NCBI GenBank assembly: GCA_900548305.1
Contig: URJZ01000013.1
Coordinates: 1 to 42,604 of the forward strand
Length of the DNA stretch: 42,604 nt
Direction of reading: 5' to 3'
Source: an uncultured Oscillospiraceae bacterium
Lineage (GTDB): Bacteria; Bacillota; Clostridia; Oscillospirales; Acutalibacteraceae
Under the pieces are notes generated by a model. That model was not told the origin of the DNA and ran no database searches. It saw nothing but the letters and a program-made list of their open reading frames with translations. This document shows positions 23,279 through 31,357 of the stretch, piece by piece (position 1 is the first letter of the stretch; each line of letters opens with the position of its first letter). Position numbers and translations under genes: made by a program.

Positions 23279-25753
23279 ATGAAGATGAAGTCAAAACATA
23301 CATGGTTAAAAGCAGGAGCGGTAACAATGGCTTTTGCAGTGGGAACAGGTGTGTTATTACCCAGCGTACTTAATAGCGGTAATATAAGTGCTGTTTATGC
23401 CCAGGAAGCAAATGTATATTCCCAGGTACCATCTGATGTAAATGTTATTGATACAACTACTGTCTGGAAATACTTAGACGATAATACAGATCCGGCAAGC
23501 GGATTGGGTTCTCTAACCGCATGGACAATTTCTGATTTTAACGATGATGCGTGGAAATCCGCAGCAGGCAGCTTTGGTGCAAAACGGGGTCAGTTGACAG
23601 AGTTTGATGGCTTTACACCTACTGTGTTATTAAATCAATATAAATCAGATGTACCAAACGAGGATGTACCAACATTCTTTTTTCGTTCTACATTTGAAGT
23701 AGAAAATCTAAGCGAAATTACATCTATTACAGGCACCTTATATCATGATGACGCAGTGGCCGTTTATATTAACGGAAATAAAGTGCTGGCAGTAGATATG
23801 CCTGCTGAGGAGCAAGAAAATAATTTATATTATGCAGGTGTTTCAGCCGGTGCTCCGAAAGAGGCTAAGTTGGAACTAACGAAGGAACAAATCCAACAAT
23901 ATGTAAAAGAAGGAACAAACGTAATTGCGGTAGAATTACATAATGACCGTAAAGACAGTTCAGATATTTATTTTGAATTTAAAAATCTAACATTAAATTA
24001 TGGTGAACCTGAAATTGAACAAAAGTCTGTTAATCTAACTGTCGGCAGTGATGAAACCTCAAGAAATCTTACTTGGTATGCAAATTCTGAAACAGCCGGT
24101 CAAGTACAGTATGCCAAAAAGTCTGATATGAAAGATGGTCAATTTCCATCGGAATATCAAACAGCTGACGCCATATCTATACAGTCAAATGAAAGCGGAT
24201 TTTATTCCAATCAGGCAACCATGAGAAATCTTGATGAGAATACAGAGTATGTATATAGAGTTGTAAATGGTGAAACGGTTAGCAAAGAGTATACATTCCA
24301 AACCGGAGACTTTGACGGAGCATTTTCTTTTGCTTTTGTAGGTGACCCACAAATTGGGGCAGGAAGTTTGCCGTCTGATATTCAGGGATGGAACGATACT
24401 CTGAATGTGATAAAAAATCAGCTAAATCCTGATTTTTTATTCTCAGCAGGCGACCAAGTAAATACAGCAAACAATGAGTCACAATATACAGGTTATCTTA
24501 ACGATACGTTTTCCTCTCTTACAAGTGCTACAACCATAGGAAACCACGATAGCAGTTCTGCTGCTTATAATGAGCATTTTAATCTTCCCAATGAAAGCGC
24601 TCAGTACGGTGCTACTACCGCAGGCAGCGACTACTGGTTTGTTTATAACAATACGTTGTTTATGGATATAAATTCAAATGACCGTTCCGCTGCAGAGCAT
24701 AAACAGTTTATGCAGGACGCAATTGCTGCGAATCCGGATGTAAGATGGAAAACAGTTGTATTCCACCATTCTATTTACTCAACAGCCAGCCATGCCAGTG
24801 ATGGAGATATTATTGATAGAAGAAACGAACTTCCGCAGATTTTTGATGAACTTGATATAGATGTCGTTCTAATGGGACATGACCACGTATATACAAGAAC
24901 TTACATGATGGATGGATTTACCCCGGACAGAAGCCAAGGCGTACAGTCCAGTGTGACAAATCCCGCAGGTATTCTATATTTAACAGCAAACTCAGCAAGT
25001 GGTAGTAAATATTACGGTATTACAGCACCTGAGGCAGAATATGCTGCCGTTCAAGACCAATCCAAAAGAAGAACCGTTACCAACGTGGAAGTAACAAATA
25101 CTTCTTATACGATGACAACTTATTTTGCAGATGATATGAGCGTATTAGACACATTTACAATTTATAAAACGCTTAATACAGCAGATATGGACAGCTTAAT
25201 TACACAAGCACAAGGATTGAATCAGGCAGATTATACCGAAGAAAGTTGGAATCAACTTCAAGTAGCTTTGAAAGCAGCAGTAGAGTTAAAAGATAATGTA
25301 AATGCGACGCAATCAGATATAGATGCTGCAACAACGGCATTGCAAGAAGCAATAGAGGGTCTTGTAAAAGTTGGTGTCAATATGAACACAGCAGCTATGG
25401 ACAGTTTGATTTCCCAAGCACAGGGATTGAATCAGGCAGATTATACCGAAGAAAGCTGGAATCAACTTCAAGCAGCCTTGAAAGCGGCAGTGGAGTTAAA
25501 AGGTAATGTAAATGCGACGCAGTCAGATATCGATGCTGCAGCAATGGCATTGCAAGAAGCGCTAGATGGTCTTGTAAAGGTAAACAACCCAGATGGAGGG
25601 AAAGCCAATACGGAGAATTCATCCAATGGACAGATAAACGGACCACAGACAGGTGATACTTCAAATGCAGTAGAAATTGTTTCTGTAGTTTCTGCCTTTA
25701 TTGCAGCAGGTACCATTGTGGTTGTGCTAACAAAAAAGAAAATGAAATCATAA
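23279..25753 (+). CDS. Cell-wall-anchored purple-acid-phosphatase-like metallophosphoesterase
   Basis: An 824-aa secreted enzyme. GAGGAGG at 23267-23273 selects ATG 23279 over 23264. Order: signal peptide (1 to about 43, ending VYAQE), a jelly-roll-like region with VYINGNKVL, a purple-acid-phosphatase N-terminal fibronectin-like domain (about 245-345), then the dinuclear metal phosphoesterase domain with GDPQIG (about 355), GDQVN (about 390), GNHD (about 420), HHSIY (about 495) and GHDHVYTR (about 531). Two nearly identical 70-aa FIVAR repeats follow (from about 632), then the sorting signal GPQTGDTS (about 787), a membrane helix and KKKMKS. Likely role: release of phosphate from extracellular substrates. 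The YibE/F gene starts 16 bp later. Confidence 0.92.
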   Translation: MKMKSKHTWLKAGAVTMAFAVGTGVLLPSVLNSGNISAVYAQEANVYSQVPSDVNVIDTTTVWKYLDDNTDPASGLGSLTAWTISDFNDDAWKSAAGSFGAKRGQLTEFDGFTPTVLLNQYKSDVPNEDVPTFFFRSTFEVENLSEITSITGTLYHDDAVAVYINGNKVLAVDMPAEEQENNLYYAGVSAGAPKEAKLELTKEQIQQYVKEGTNVIAVELHNDRKDSSDIYFEFKNLTLNYGEPEIEQKSVNLTVGSDETSRNLTWYANSETAGQVQYAKKSDMKDGQFPSEYQTADAISIQSNESGFYSNQATMRNLDENTEYVYRVVNGETVSKEYTFQTGDFDGAFSFAFVGDPQIGAGSLPSDIQGWNDTLNVIKNQLNPDFLFSAGDQVNTANNESQYTGYLNDTFSSLTSATTIGNHDSSSAAYNEHFNLPNESAQYGATTAGSDYWFVYNNTLFMDINSNDRSAAEHKQFMQDAIAANPDVRWKTVVFHHSIYSTASHASDGDIIDRRNELPQIFDELDIDVVLMGHDHVYTRTYMMDGFTPDRSQGVQSSVTNPAGILYLTANSASGSKYYGITAPEAEYAAVQDQSKRRTVTNVEVTNTSYTMTTYFADDMSVLDTFTIYKTLNTADMDSLITQAQGLNQADYTEESWNQLQVALKAAVELKDNVNATQSDIDAATTALQEAIEGLVKVGVNMNTAAMDSLISQAQGLNQADYTEESWNQLQAALKAAVELKGNVNATQSDIDAAAMALQEALDGLVKVNNPDGGKANTENSSNGQINGPQTGDTSNAVEIVSVVSAFIAAGTIVVVLTKKKMKS
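25175..25590 (+). repeat. Tandem 210-bp repeat encoding two FIVAR domains
   Basis: Unit 1 is about 25175-25384 and unit 2 about 25385-25590, in phase with the 70-aa protein repeat. Long blocks are identical in DNA (for example TTGAATCAGGCAGATTATAC in both), which points to recent duplication or ongoing homogenisation. Confidence 0.9.
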
Positions 25754-25769
25754 AAGGATATTTACAAAC

Positions 25770-26972
25770 ATGTGGAATAAGATAAAAGAAAATGGGATTG
25801 TACTGGCAGTCATTGTTCTTTCAGTAGCGGCAGTCATTCTATTTCAACTTTTCGGGGTGAAATCTTATTCCAGATATAGTACAGACAGCCTCCACTACGA
25901 ACAAGGAAAAGTAGTGGAGGTTTCTTCTGAGAATCTGGAATATGATGAAGAGTTAGGGTTATATTTAGGCAATCAAATATTAAAAGTAGAAATTACCGGC
26001 GGAGAACAAAAAGGAGAAGTCATAGAAGTTTCCAATTATCTTACAAAGACGCACAATGTTTATGCCAAAAACGGTATGAAACTTATTATTAATGCAGATA
26101 CACCTGAAAATGTGCAGCCATATTATACCGTATATAATTACGACAGAAATATTCCTATTTTAAGTTGTTGTATTATACTTGCGGCAGCTATCATTTGCAT
26201 TGGACGAGGAAAAGGGATTAAGGCAATACTTGGTCTTGGGTATTCTATGTTTATCATTATTTACCTTGTAATTCCCGCTGTTTTTTCCGGTTATTCTCCA
26301 ATATGGATGAGTATTTTATGTGCGGTCTTATCAACTGCTGTTACATTACTGCTTCTGAATGGACAAAGCAAAAAGACGTATGCTGCTATTATCGCGACTA
26401 CGATTGGTGTGCTTTTTGCACTGCTCCTGTTCATGATAATGTCATGGATGCTGCATCTGAATGGCTTTAGTTCATCAGAAGCGGAGTCGTTAATTCTGAT
26501 TCATGAATCTACAGGATTAAAGATTAAAGATTTATTGTTTGCCGGAGTATTAATTTCATCTCTTGGAGCCATTATGGATGTGGGTATGTCTATTGTATCG
26601 TCCTTATACGAGGTACAACATCACAACCCATCCATTACAGCAAGACAGCTATTCCGTTCCGGCATAGAAATTGGAAAAGATATGATAGGAACAATGACCA
26701 ATACGCTGATTCTTGCGTTTACTGGCAGTGCTTTTATTACCTTGCTTGTATTTATTTCTTACCAAGTTCAGTTTAACCAGTTGTTCAGCTCGAATTATAT
26801 GGCAATCGAAATTGCACAGGGAGTGTGTGGTACATTTGGCATTGTTCTTACCGTTCCTGTAGCTTCAGCTGTGGCTGCATTTATACTAACAGGCAAACGA
26901 TTTTTATGGAAAAAGAAAAAGCAGGAAAAGCGCCCTGATAAAAATCATGAAATCTCTAACACAAATTCATAA
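25770..26972 (+). CDS. YibE/F-family membrane protein
   Basis: A 400-aa protein: one N-terminal membrane helix (about 9-28), an extracytoplasmic beta-rich domain (about 38-120, GKVVEVSSENLEYDEELGLYLGNQILKV...), then about seven membrane helices with the conserved ISSLGAIMDVGMSIVSSLYEV segment typical of YibE/F. The transport role is unknown. Its 16-bp spacing to the phosphoesterase gene suggests one operon, so uptake or export linked to the phosphatase product is possible but unproven. AAAAGGAT is the ribosome site. Confidence 0.85.
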   Translation: MWNKIKENGIVLAVIVLSVAAVILFQLFGVKSYSRYSTDSLHYEQGKVVEVSSENLEYDEELGLYLGNQILKVEITGGEQKGEVIEVSNYLTKTHNVYAKNGMKLIINADTPENVQPYYTVYNYDRNIPILSCCIILAAAIICIGRGKGIKAILGLGYSMFIIIYLVIPAVFSGYSPIWMSILCAVLSTAVTLLLLNGQSKKTYAAIIATTIGVLFALLLFMIMSWMLHLNGFSSSEAESLILIHESTGLKIKDLLFAGVLISSLGAIMDVGMSIVSSLYEVQHHNPSITARQLFRSGIEIGKDMIGTMTNTLILAFTGSAFITLLVFISYQVQFNQLFSSNYMAIEIAQGVCGTFGIVLTVPVASAVAAFILTGKRFLWKKKKQEKRPDKNHEISNTNS

Positions 26973-27004
26973 TTGCATAAATTAATTAGGAAAAGCAATT
27001 TTTT
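26971..27004 (+). terminator. Weak terminator after YibE/F
   Basis: AATTGC overlaps the stop codon and pairs with GCAATT (26995-27000), followed by TTTT. The loop is 18 nt, so it is weak. Confidence 0.4.
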
Positions 27005-27282
27005 CAGACAACTGTTTTTTCATAATTTAAAACTACGGGAATTTTATATTGTTTTGATTTAAGACATAGATTATACGTATTTGTTTTTTACAATGATATG
27101 TCTTTTAGACCTATTGTTTTTCACAAAGCGTATACTGTTAAATTAACAATAGATACAAAAAGATGTTAAAAAAAAGACTATCCTTGCGCACAGAAATATA
27201 AATTGCTAATATAAAATTAATATATGAAATATAGCTTAAGGTGGAACAAATCAATATCTGTTATTGGAAAGGATGAGTTAAT
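26973..27282. other. Intergenic region before the SDR gene
   Basis: AT-rich. Apart from the weak terminator at its left edge and the promoter at 27184-27212, I see no gene or clear structure. Confidence 0.5.
27184..27212 (+). promoter_or_regulatory. Probable promoter of the SDR gene
   Basis: TTGCGC (27184-27189) and TAATAT (27207-27212) at 17-bp spacing. Confidence 0.5.
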
Positions 27283-28041
27283 ATGAAACTGGAAAATAAA
27301 ATTGCTATTGTTACAGGTGCGGGTTCAGGAATGGGAAAAGCGATTGCAGCGTTATTTGCAAAGGAAGGCGCAAAAGTAATTGCTTCAGATATCAATGAAG
27401 TTGGTGTAAAAGAATTGATTGCTTCTGCAGGGGATATAGCGGGAGAAATTGTTTTCTCTCAGACGGATGTCTCAAACCGAAATCAGGTGGAAGCTATGAT
27501 TGATCTTGCAGTAAACAAATACGGAAAATTAGATGTTCTTGTAAATAATGCAAGTATTTTGGATCAAATGTATTCTGTTACCGAGGTAGAAGATGAATTT
27601 TGGAATAAAGTAATGAGTATTAATGTAAATTCTGTTATGTATGCTTGCCGAAAGGCCATTCCAATTATGATGAAAAATGGTGGTGGCTCTATTATCAATA
27701 CTGCATCTGTAGGAGGTTTATTTGGATGCCGTGCAGGTGCTGCATATACTGCATCTAAATTTGCTGTTGTAGGCCTCACTAAGAATATTGGTTTTATGTA
27801 TGCAAAAGAAGGTATTCGTTGTAACGCAATTTGTCCAGGAAGCATTATCACCAATATTGCAGCAGGACTATCAAATGCCAGTGAATTTGGTATGGCCCGT
27901 TCAGGTGCGGGAGTTCCTCTTAGCCCAAGAATGGGTCAGCCGGAGGAAATTGCAAATACGGCACTTTTCTTAGCAAGTGATGAAGCTAGCTTTATAAATG
28001 GTACCACCGTTACCGTAGATGGTGGTTGGACTGCTTATTAA
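27283..28041 (+). CDS. Short-chain dehydrogenase/reductase (classical SDR)
   Basis: A 252-aa NAD(P)-dependent oxidoreductase. It shows the cofactor motif TGAGSGMG (11-18), Asp36 at the end of the second beta-strand (suggesting NAD preference), NNAS (88-91), active-site Asn114, Ser142, Tyr155 and Lys159 (YTASK), and the PG motif ICPGSIIT. The C-terminal NGTTVTVDGGWTAY is typical. The family covers 3-oxoacyl-ACP reductases, glucose dehydrogenases and hydroxysteroid dehydrogenases. The residues 188-215 region (NIAAGLSNASEFGMARSGAG) is where substrate is chosen, but I cannot assign a substrate. It is a single gene with the ribosome site AAAGGATGAG. Confidence 0.92.
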   Translation: MKLENKIAIVTGAGSGMGKAIAALFAKEGAKVIASDINEVGVKELIASAGDIAGEIVFSQTDVSNRNQVEAMIDLAVNKYGKLDVLVNNASILDQMYSVTEVEDEFWNKVMSINVNSVMYACRKAIPIMMKNGGGSIINTASVGGLFGCRAGAAYTASKFAVVGLTKNIGFMYAKEGIRCNAICPGSIITNIAAGLSNASEFGMARSGAGVPLSPRMGQPEEIANTALFLASDEASFINGTTVTVDGGWTAY

Positions 28042-28149
28042 TTTGTTATTAAACTTTTTTGTGTTTTTTATAAGAGAATAGCCTGTTTTATTAATATGTT
28101 ATAGCCCTTGCCTTTTATGGTACAATGGCAATGATAAATTTCATTTTTT

Positions 28150-28253
28150 GAATCACAAAAATTGGTAGGAAGAAATGGAATAATTTCTTTTGGCAGACAA
28201 ATACTATTTCCAGTACATTGGATAATACAAACAATTCACCAAATTTGTGATTC
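28150..28253 (+). ncRNA. Highly paired 5' leader of spoVT
   Basis: GAATCACAAA (28150-28159) pairs perfectly with TTTGTGATTC (28244-28253). After a small internal loop, TTGGT pairs with ACCAA, so about 15 pairs close a region of roughly 100 nt. Inside is AAGAAAT/ATTTCTT (7 bp). The 3' arm ends immediately before the GGAGGA ribosome site (28254-28259). An extended -10 element TGGTACAAT (28118-28126) would start the transcript just upstream. It looks like a cis-regulatory RNA; class unknown. Confidence 0.55.
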
Positions 28254-28269
28254 GGAGGAATGAATATAA

Positions 28270-28809
28270 ATGAAAGCAACAGGAATTGTAAGAAGAATTG
28301 ATGATCTGGGACGCGTTGTAATTCCAAAAGAGATTCGCCGAACTCTGCGTATCAGAGAGGGAGATCCTCTTGAAATTTTTACAAATACAGATGGCGGTGT
28401 TATTTTTAGAAAATATTCTCCGATTGGGGAATTATCTTCTTTTGCAGAACAATATGCCGAGGTACTTAGCAAAACAGCTAATGTGCCTGTTTTAATTTGT
28501 GACAGCGATCATGTTGTAGCTGCAGCGGGTGTTTCTAAAAAAGAGTTTTTGGAACGCCGTGTGACACAGGCAATGGAAGACTATATGCAATCCAGACAAA
28601 AGTTTGTTGGCAGTGAAGCGGATCAGGCCTTACGTCCGATTGAGGGAATTGAGCGTAATGCCAGCGTGGTGTATCCTATCATTGCCTCAAGTGATGTGAC
28701 AGGTGCTATTATTATTCTCTTTAATGAAAAAAATACTCCTCCAACCCAGGTTGAGGTAAAGCTAGCGCAAGCTGCAGCGGCTTTTTTAGGCAAGCAAATG
28801 GAAGATTAA
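28270..28809 (+). CDS. spoVT: Stage V sporulation protein T
   Basis: A 179-aa transcription regulator: an N-terminal AbrB swapped-hairpin DNA-binding domain (MKATGIVRRIDDLGRVVIPKEIRR..., about 1-50) and a C-terminal GAF-like sensor domain (about 56-178, VPVLICDSDHVVAAAGV and YPIIASSDVTGAIIIL). In Bacillus it adjusts sigma-G-dependent forespore genes and spore germination properties. Length and both domains match SpoVT rather than the shorter AbrB. GGAGGA at 28254-28259 serves the ATG at 28270. Its presence supports a sporulating ancestry. Confidence 0.95.
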   Translation: MKATGIVRRIDDLGRVVIPKEIRRTLRIREGDPLEIFTNTDGGVIFRKYSPIGELSSFAEQYAEVLSKTANVPVLICDSDHVVAAAGVSKKEFLERRVTQAMEDYMQSRQKFVGSEADQALRPIEGIERNASVVYPIIASSDVTGAIIILFNEKNTPPTQVEVKLAQAAAAFLGKQMED

Positions 28810-28936
28810 GTATTTGGTCATTGCAAAGAAGGTTCGTAGATTACTTTTGTAAGACAGGGTATATTTAGAAATTATTCGTATATATTGTATATTTGTGACA
28901 CATAAAAGACAGCATATAGAAAAAATGGGTTAACCC

Positions 28937-28965
28937 TTGCATTTATGCGTATTTTATGATAAAAT
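28937..28965 (+). promoter_or_regulatory. Promoter of the rimP-nusA-infB operon
   Basis: TTGCAT (28937-28942) and TAAAAT (28960-28965) at 17-bp spacing. Confidence 0.75.
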
Positions 28966-28990
28966 AAAGCATATAAATAGTAAGAAGGAA

Positions 28991-29016
28991 AAAAGAGTGG
29001 GTTAGCCCGCTCTTTT
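28991..29016 (+). promoter_or_regulatory. Leader hairpin upstream of rimP (possible attenuator)
   Basis: AAAAGAGTGGG pairs with CCCGCTCTTTT (11 bp, one G-T) around TTAG. It sits between the promoter and the ribosome site. NusA-operon leaders are known to be autoregulated, and this terminator-like stem could be the target; that link is inference. Confidence 0.6.
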
Positions 29017-29037
29017 ATTATTATGAGGTGAAACAAC

Positions 29038-29553
29038 TTGGCACAAAAGAAAAAATCGGGAAATACGGTTGCAGCGGTAGCAAAATTATGTGAACCATTT
29101 GCACAGCAGCTTGGTTTGAGTATATGGGACATTCGTTATGTAAAGGAAGGCTCTTACTGGTACTTGCGTATTTTTATTGATAAGCCGGAAGGAGTAACAT
29201 TGGATGATTGTGAGGCAATGAGTCGCGCAATTAATGACCCATTGGATCAGTTGGATCCGATTGACGGGGAGTATTGCTTGGAAGTATGTTCTCCCGGTAT
29301 TGACCGTGAACTGGTACGACCGGAACATTTTGAGGCTTTTTTAGGTGCCGTTGTAAATGCAAAACTGATTCGTCCTTTGGAAGACGGCAGAAGAGAAGTG
29401 TTGGGTATTCTGCAAGCGTATGAAAATTCTGTTCTTACTTTGGAAACGGAAGAAGGCGAATTTTTAGACATTGATAAAAAAGATACTTCGTCTGTTAGAG
29501 TATGTGACGATTATGTAGATATTGATGATGAAGATTTTGAGGAGGAATTTTAG
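29038..29553 (+). CDS. rimP: Ribosome maturation factor RimP
   Basis: Needed for late 30S subunit assembly. The 171-aa protein starts at TTG, supported by GAGGTG seven bases ahead. It shows the N-terminal alpha/beta domain (WYLRIFIDKPEGVTLDDCEAMSR...), the LEVCSPGIDREL hinge motif and the C-terminal Sm-like domain, plus a very acidic tail (DIDDEDFEEEF) that makes it a little longer than usual. First gene of the operon; nusA starts 5 bp after its stop. Confidence 0.95.
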   Translation: MAQKKKSGNTVAAVAKLCEPFAQQLGLSIWDIRYVKEGSYWYLRIFIDKPEGVTLDDCEAMSRAINDPLDQLDPIDGEYCLEVCSPGIDRELVRPEHFEAFLGAVVNAKLIRPLEDGRREVLGILQAYENSVLTLETEEGEFLDIDKKDTSSVRVCDDYVDIDDEDFEEEF

Positions 29554-29557
29554 AAAA

Positions 29558-30664
29558 ATGAGTAGTGAATTGTTTGAAGCGTTGAATCTTCTGGAAAAAG
29601 AACGTGGCCTTCAAGTGGATTTTATGGTAGATAAAATTACAAAAGCCATTCTTACTGCTTGCAAAAATAGCTATGATAATGAAGATGCACGTGTGGAGGT
29701 AAATCCGGCTAAAGGTGCATTTGACGTTTATTTGCGCAAAGAAGTTGTAGACGAAGTATTTGAGCCAAATAAAGAAATCTCTTTAGAAGACGCACAAAAG
29801 ATAGATCCGAATGCAACTTACGAGGATAAAGTAGAGGTTCAGCTCAATACAAAAGAATTCGGTCGAATTGCTGCTCAAACTGCCCGAAATATGATTCGCC
29901 AAGGGATTCGTGACGGGGAGCGCGGACAAATGATGCAGGAGTTCCAAAGCAAACATCAGGAATTGGTTAGTGCTTTGATAGAAAGAATTGATCCACGCTC
30001 AGGTGCTGCTTCTTTACGCATAGGAAAAGCGGAAGCTGTTTTGCCAAGAAGTGAGCAAGTTGGAAACGAGGTATTAAAAGAGGGAGACCATATTAAAGTT
30101 TATGTAGTGGATGTAAAGGAAACCGAAAGAGGTCCGCGCGCAATGATTTCCCGTACACACCCGGATTTGGTAAAACGTTTGTTTGAAACAGAGGTTCCTG
30201 AAATTTACGATGGTACTGTTGAAATCAAAGCTGTTTCCCGTGAAGCAGGTTCCAGAACAAAGCTTGCTGTATTAAGCCATAATGCAGATGTTGACGCGGT
30301 AGGTGCTTGCATTGGTTCTCGTGGTACTCGTGTTTCAAATATTGTAAATGAACTAAACGGCGAAAAGATTGATATTATAGAATATAGTGAAGATCCTGCA
30401 AAATTTATTGCAGCTTCTCTTTCTCCGGCAGACGTACTGTCTGTTGTGGTAACCGATGAGGATGCTCGTGCATGTCGTGTTACGGTGCCTGATAGTCAGT
30501 TATCTTTGGCAATTGGAAATAAAGGACAAAATGCACGTTTGGCTGCCAAATTAACAGGTTGGAAGATTGATATTAAACCTGAAAGCGGCTTTTACGGAGA
30601 AGAGCCTGAAGAGGTTCAGCCTGCTGTTCAGGAAGAATCTGTTGAGGCAACAGAAGAAGCATAA
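29558..30664 (+). CDS. nusA: Transcription termination/antitermination factor NusA
   Basis: Binds RNA polymerase and controls pausing, termination and rRNA antitermination. The real start is ATG 29558 (MSSELFEALNLLEKERG), with GGAGGA at 29541-29546; the frame is open upstream. The 368-aa protein has the N-terminal polymerase-binding domain (1 to about 125), an S1 domain (about 130-200, LKEGDHIKVYVVDV) and two KH domains (CIGSRGTRVSNIVNEL and AIGNKGQNARLAAKLTGWKIDI). It has a short acidic tail in place of the extra C-terminal repeats of E. coli, as is normal for Firmicutes. Confidence 0.97.
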   Translation: MSSELFEALNLLEKERGLQVDFMVDKITKAILTACKNSYDNEDARVEVNPAKGAFDVYLRKEVVDEVFEPNKEISLEDAQKIDPNATYEDKVEVQLNTKEFGRIAAQTARNMIRQGIRDGERGQMMQEFQSKHQELVSALIERIDPRSGAASLRIGKAEAVLPRSEQVGNEVLKEGDHIKVYVVDVKETERGPRAMISRTHPDLVKRLFETEVPEIYDGTVEIKAVSREAGSRTKLAVLSHNADVDAVGACIGSRGTRVSNIVNELNGEKIDIIEYSEDPAKFIAASLSPADVLSVVVTDEDARACRVTVPDSQLSLAIGNKGQNARLAAKLTGWKIDIKPESGFYGEEPEEVQPAVQEESVEATEEA

Positions 30665-30720
30665 TCAGTCTTATTATAGTTAATCTTTTTATAAAAGCGC
30701 GAAAGGCGGTGAAGTTTATC

Positions 30721-31029
30721 ATGCATAAAAAACGTATTCCCATGCGTATGTGTACCGGATGTGGAGAAATGAAACCAAAACCGGAATTGGTGCGTGTTGT
30801 AAAAGCTCCTGACCAAAAAGATGAGCAGGGCAATATATTGGCAGCAGGAGAAATTTCCCTGGATGCAACCGGTAAAAAACCGGGGCGAGGTGCTTATGTA
30901 TGTAAAAAAGCAGACTGCCTGAAAGCGGCGCGAAAATCAAGGAGATTTGAAAGAGCCTTCTCTTGTCAAATTCCCGCAGAGGTATATGACAAAATGGAGG
31001 AGGAAATTTCAAAATATGAGTCAGAATAA
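30721..31029 (+). CDS. rnpM: YlxR/RnpM family RNA-binding protein
   Basis: A 102-aa protein with the DUF448 signature: KKRIPMRMCTGCGEMKPK at the start, then LVRVVK, GRGAYVCKKADCLKAA and the basic R-rich end. Conserved between nusA and infB in Firmicutes; the Bacillus protein has been described as binding and modulating RNase P RNA. GGCGGTGA near 30705-30712 selects ATG 30721 rather than the GTG at 30709. The end overlaps the next gene by 14 bp. Confidence 0.9.
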   Translation: MHKKRIPMRMCTGCGEMKPKPELVRVVKAPDQKDEQGNILAAGEISLDATGKKPGRGAYVCKKADCLKAARKSRRFERAFSCQIPAEVYDKMEEEISKYESE

Positions 31030-31351
31030 ATTGCTTTCTTTGCTGGGTATTGCAAGAAGAGCGGGGCGTCTTTCCCTAGGAAATGATCCCGCTTTGGAAG
31101 CAATGCGAAACGGACAGACATGTGTGATTTTGGTAGCAAATGATTTATCAAAACGAACATTGAAGGGTGTTTGCTTTGCAGCAGAAGAAGCGCATATAGA
31201 TGTACTTATTATGAATGAGACGATGGATGAAATTGGTGCTGCATTGGGGAAACGTACCGGTGTAATTGCGGTAAACGATGCCGGCTTTGCAAATAAAATG
31301 CGTACTATGTGCAGAGAAACGGACAATCGACAGAAAAATGAGGAGGAGTAG
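31016..31351 (+). CDS. L7Ae-family ribosomal/kink-turn-binding protein (YlxQ)
   Basis: A 111-aa protein whose core (KLLSLLGIARRAGRLSLGNDPALEAMRNG, then LVANDLSKRTLK) is the L7Ae/L30e/S12e/Gadd45 fold, which binds kink-turn RNA. It lies in the usual place between ylxR and infB. The frame extends upstream, but the overlap with ylxR and GGAGGAGGA at 30996-31004 place the start at ATG 31016. It ends with an acidic tail. infB starts 6 bp later. Confidence 0.92.
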   Translation: MSQNKLLSLLGIARRAGRLSLGNDPALEAMRNGQTCVILVANDLSKRTLKGVCFAAEEAHIDVLIMNETMDEIGAALGKRTGVIAVNDAGFANKMRTMCRETDNRQKNEEE

Positions 31352-31357
31352 GATTAT

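Noticed and set aside
28260..28290. Alternative spoVT start at ATG 28260
   Set aside because: It is in a different reading frame; the family start MKATGIVRRIDD is at 28270.
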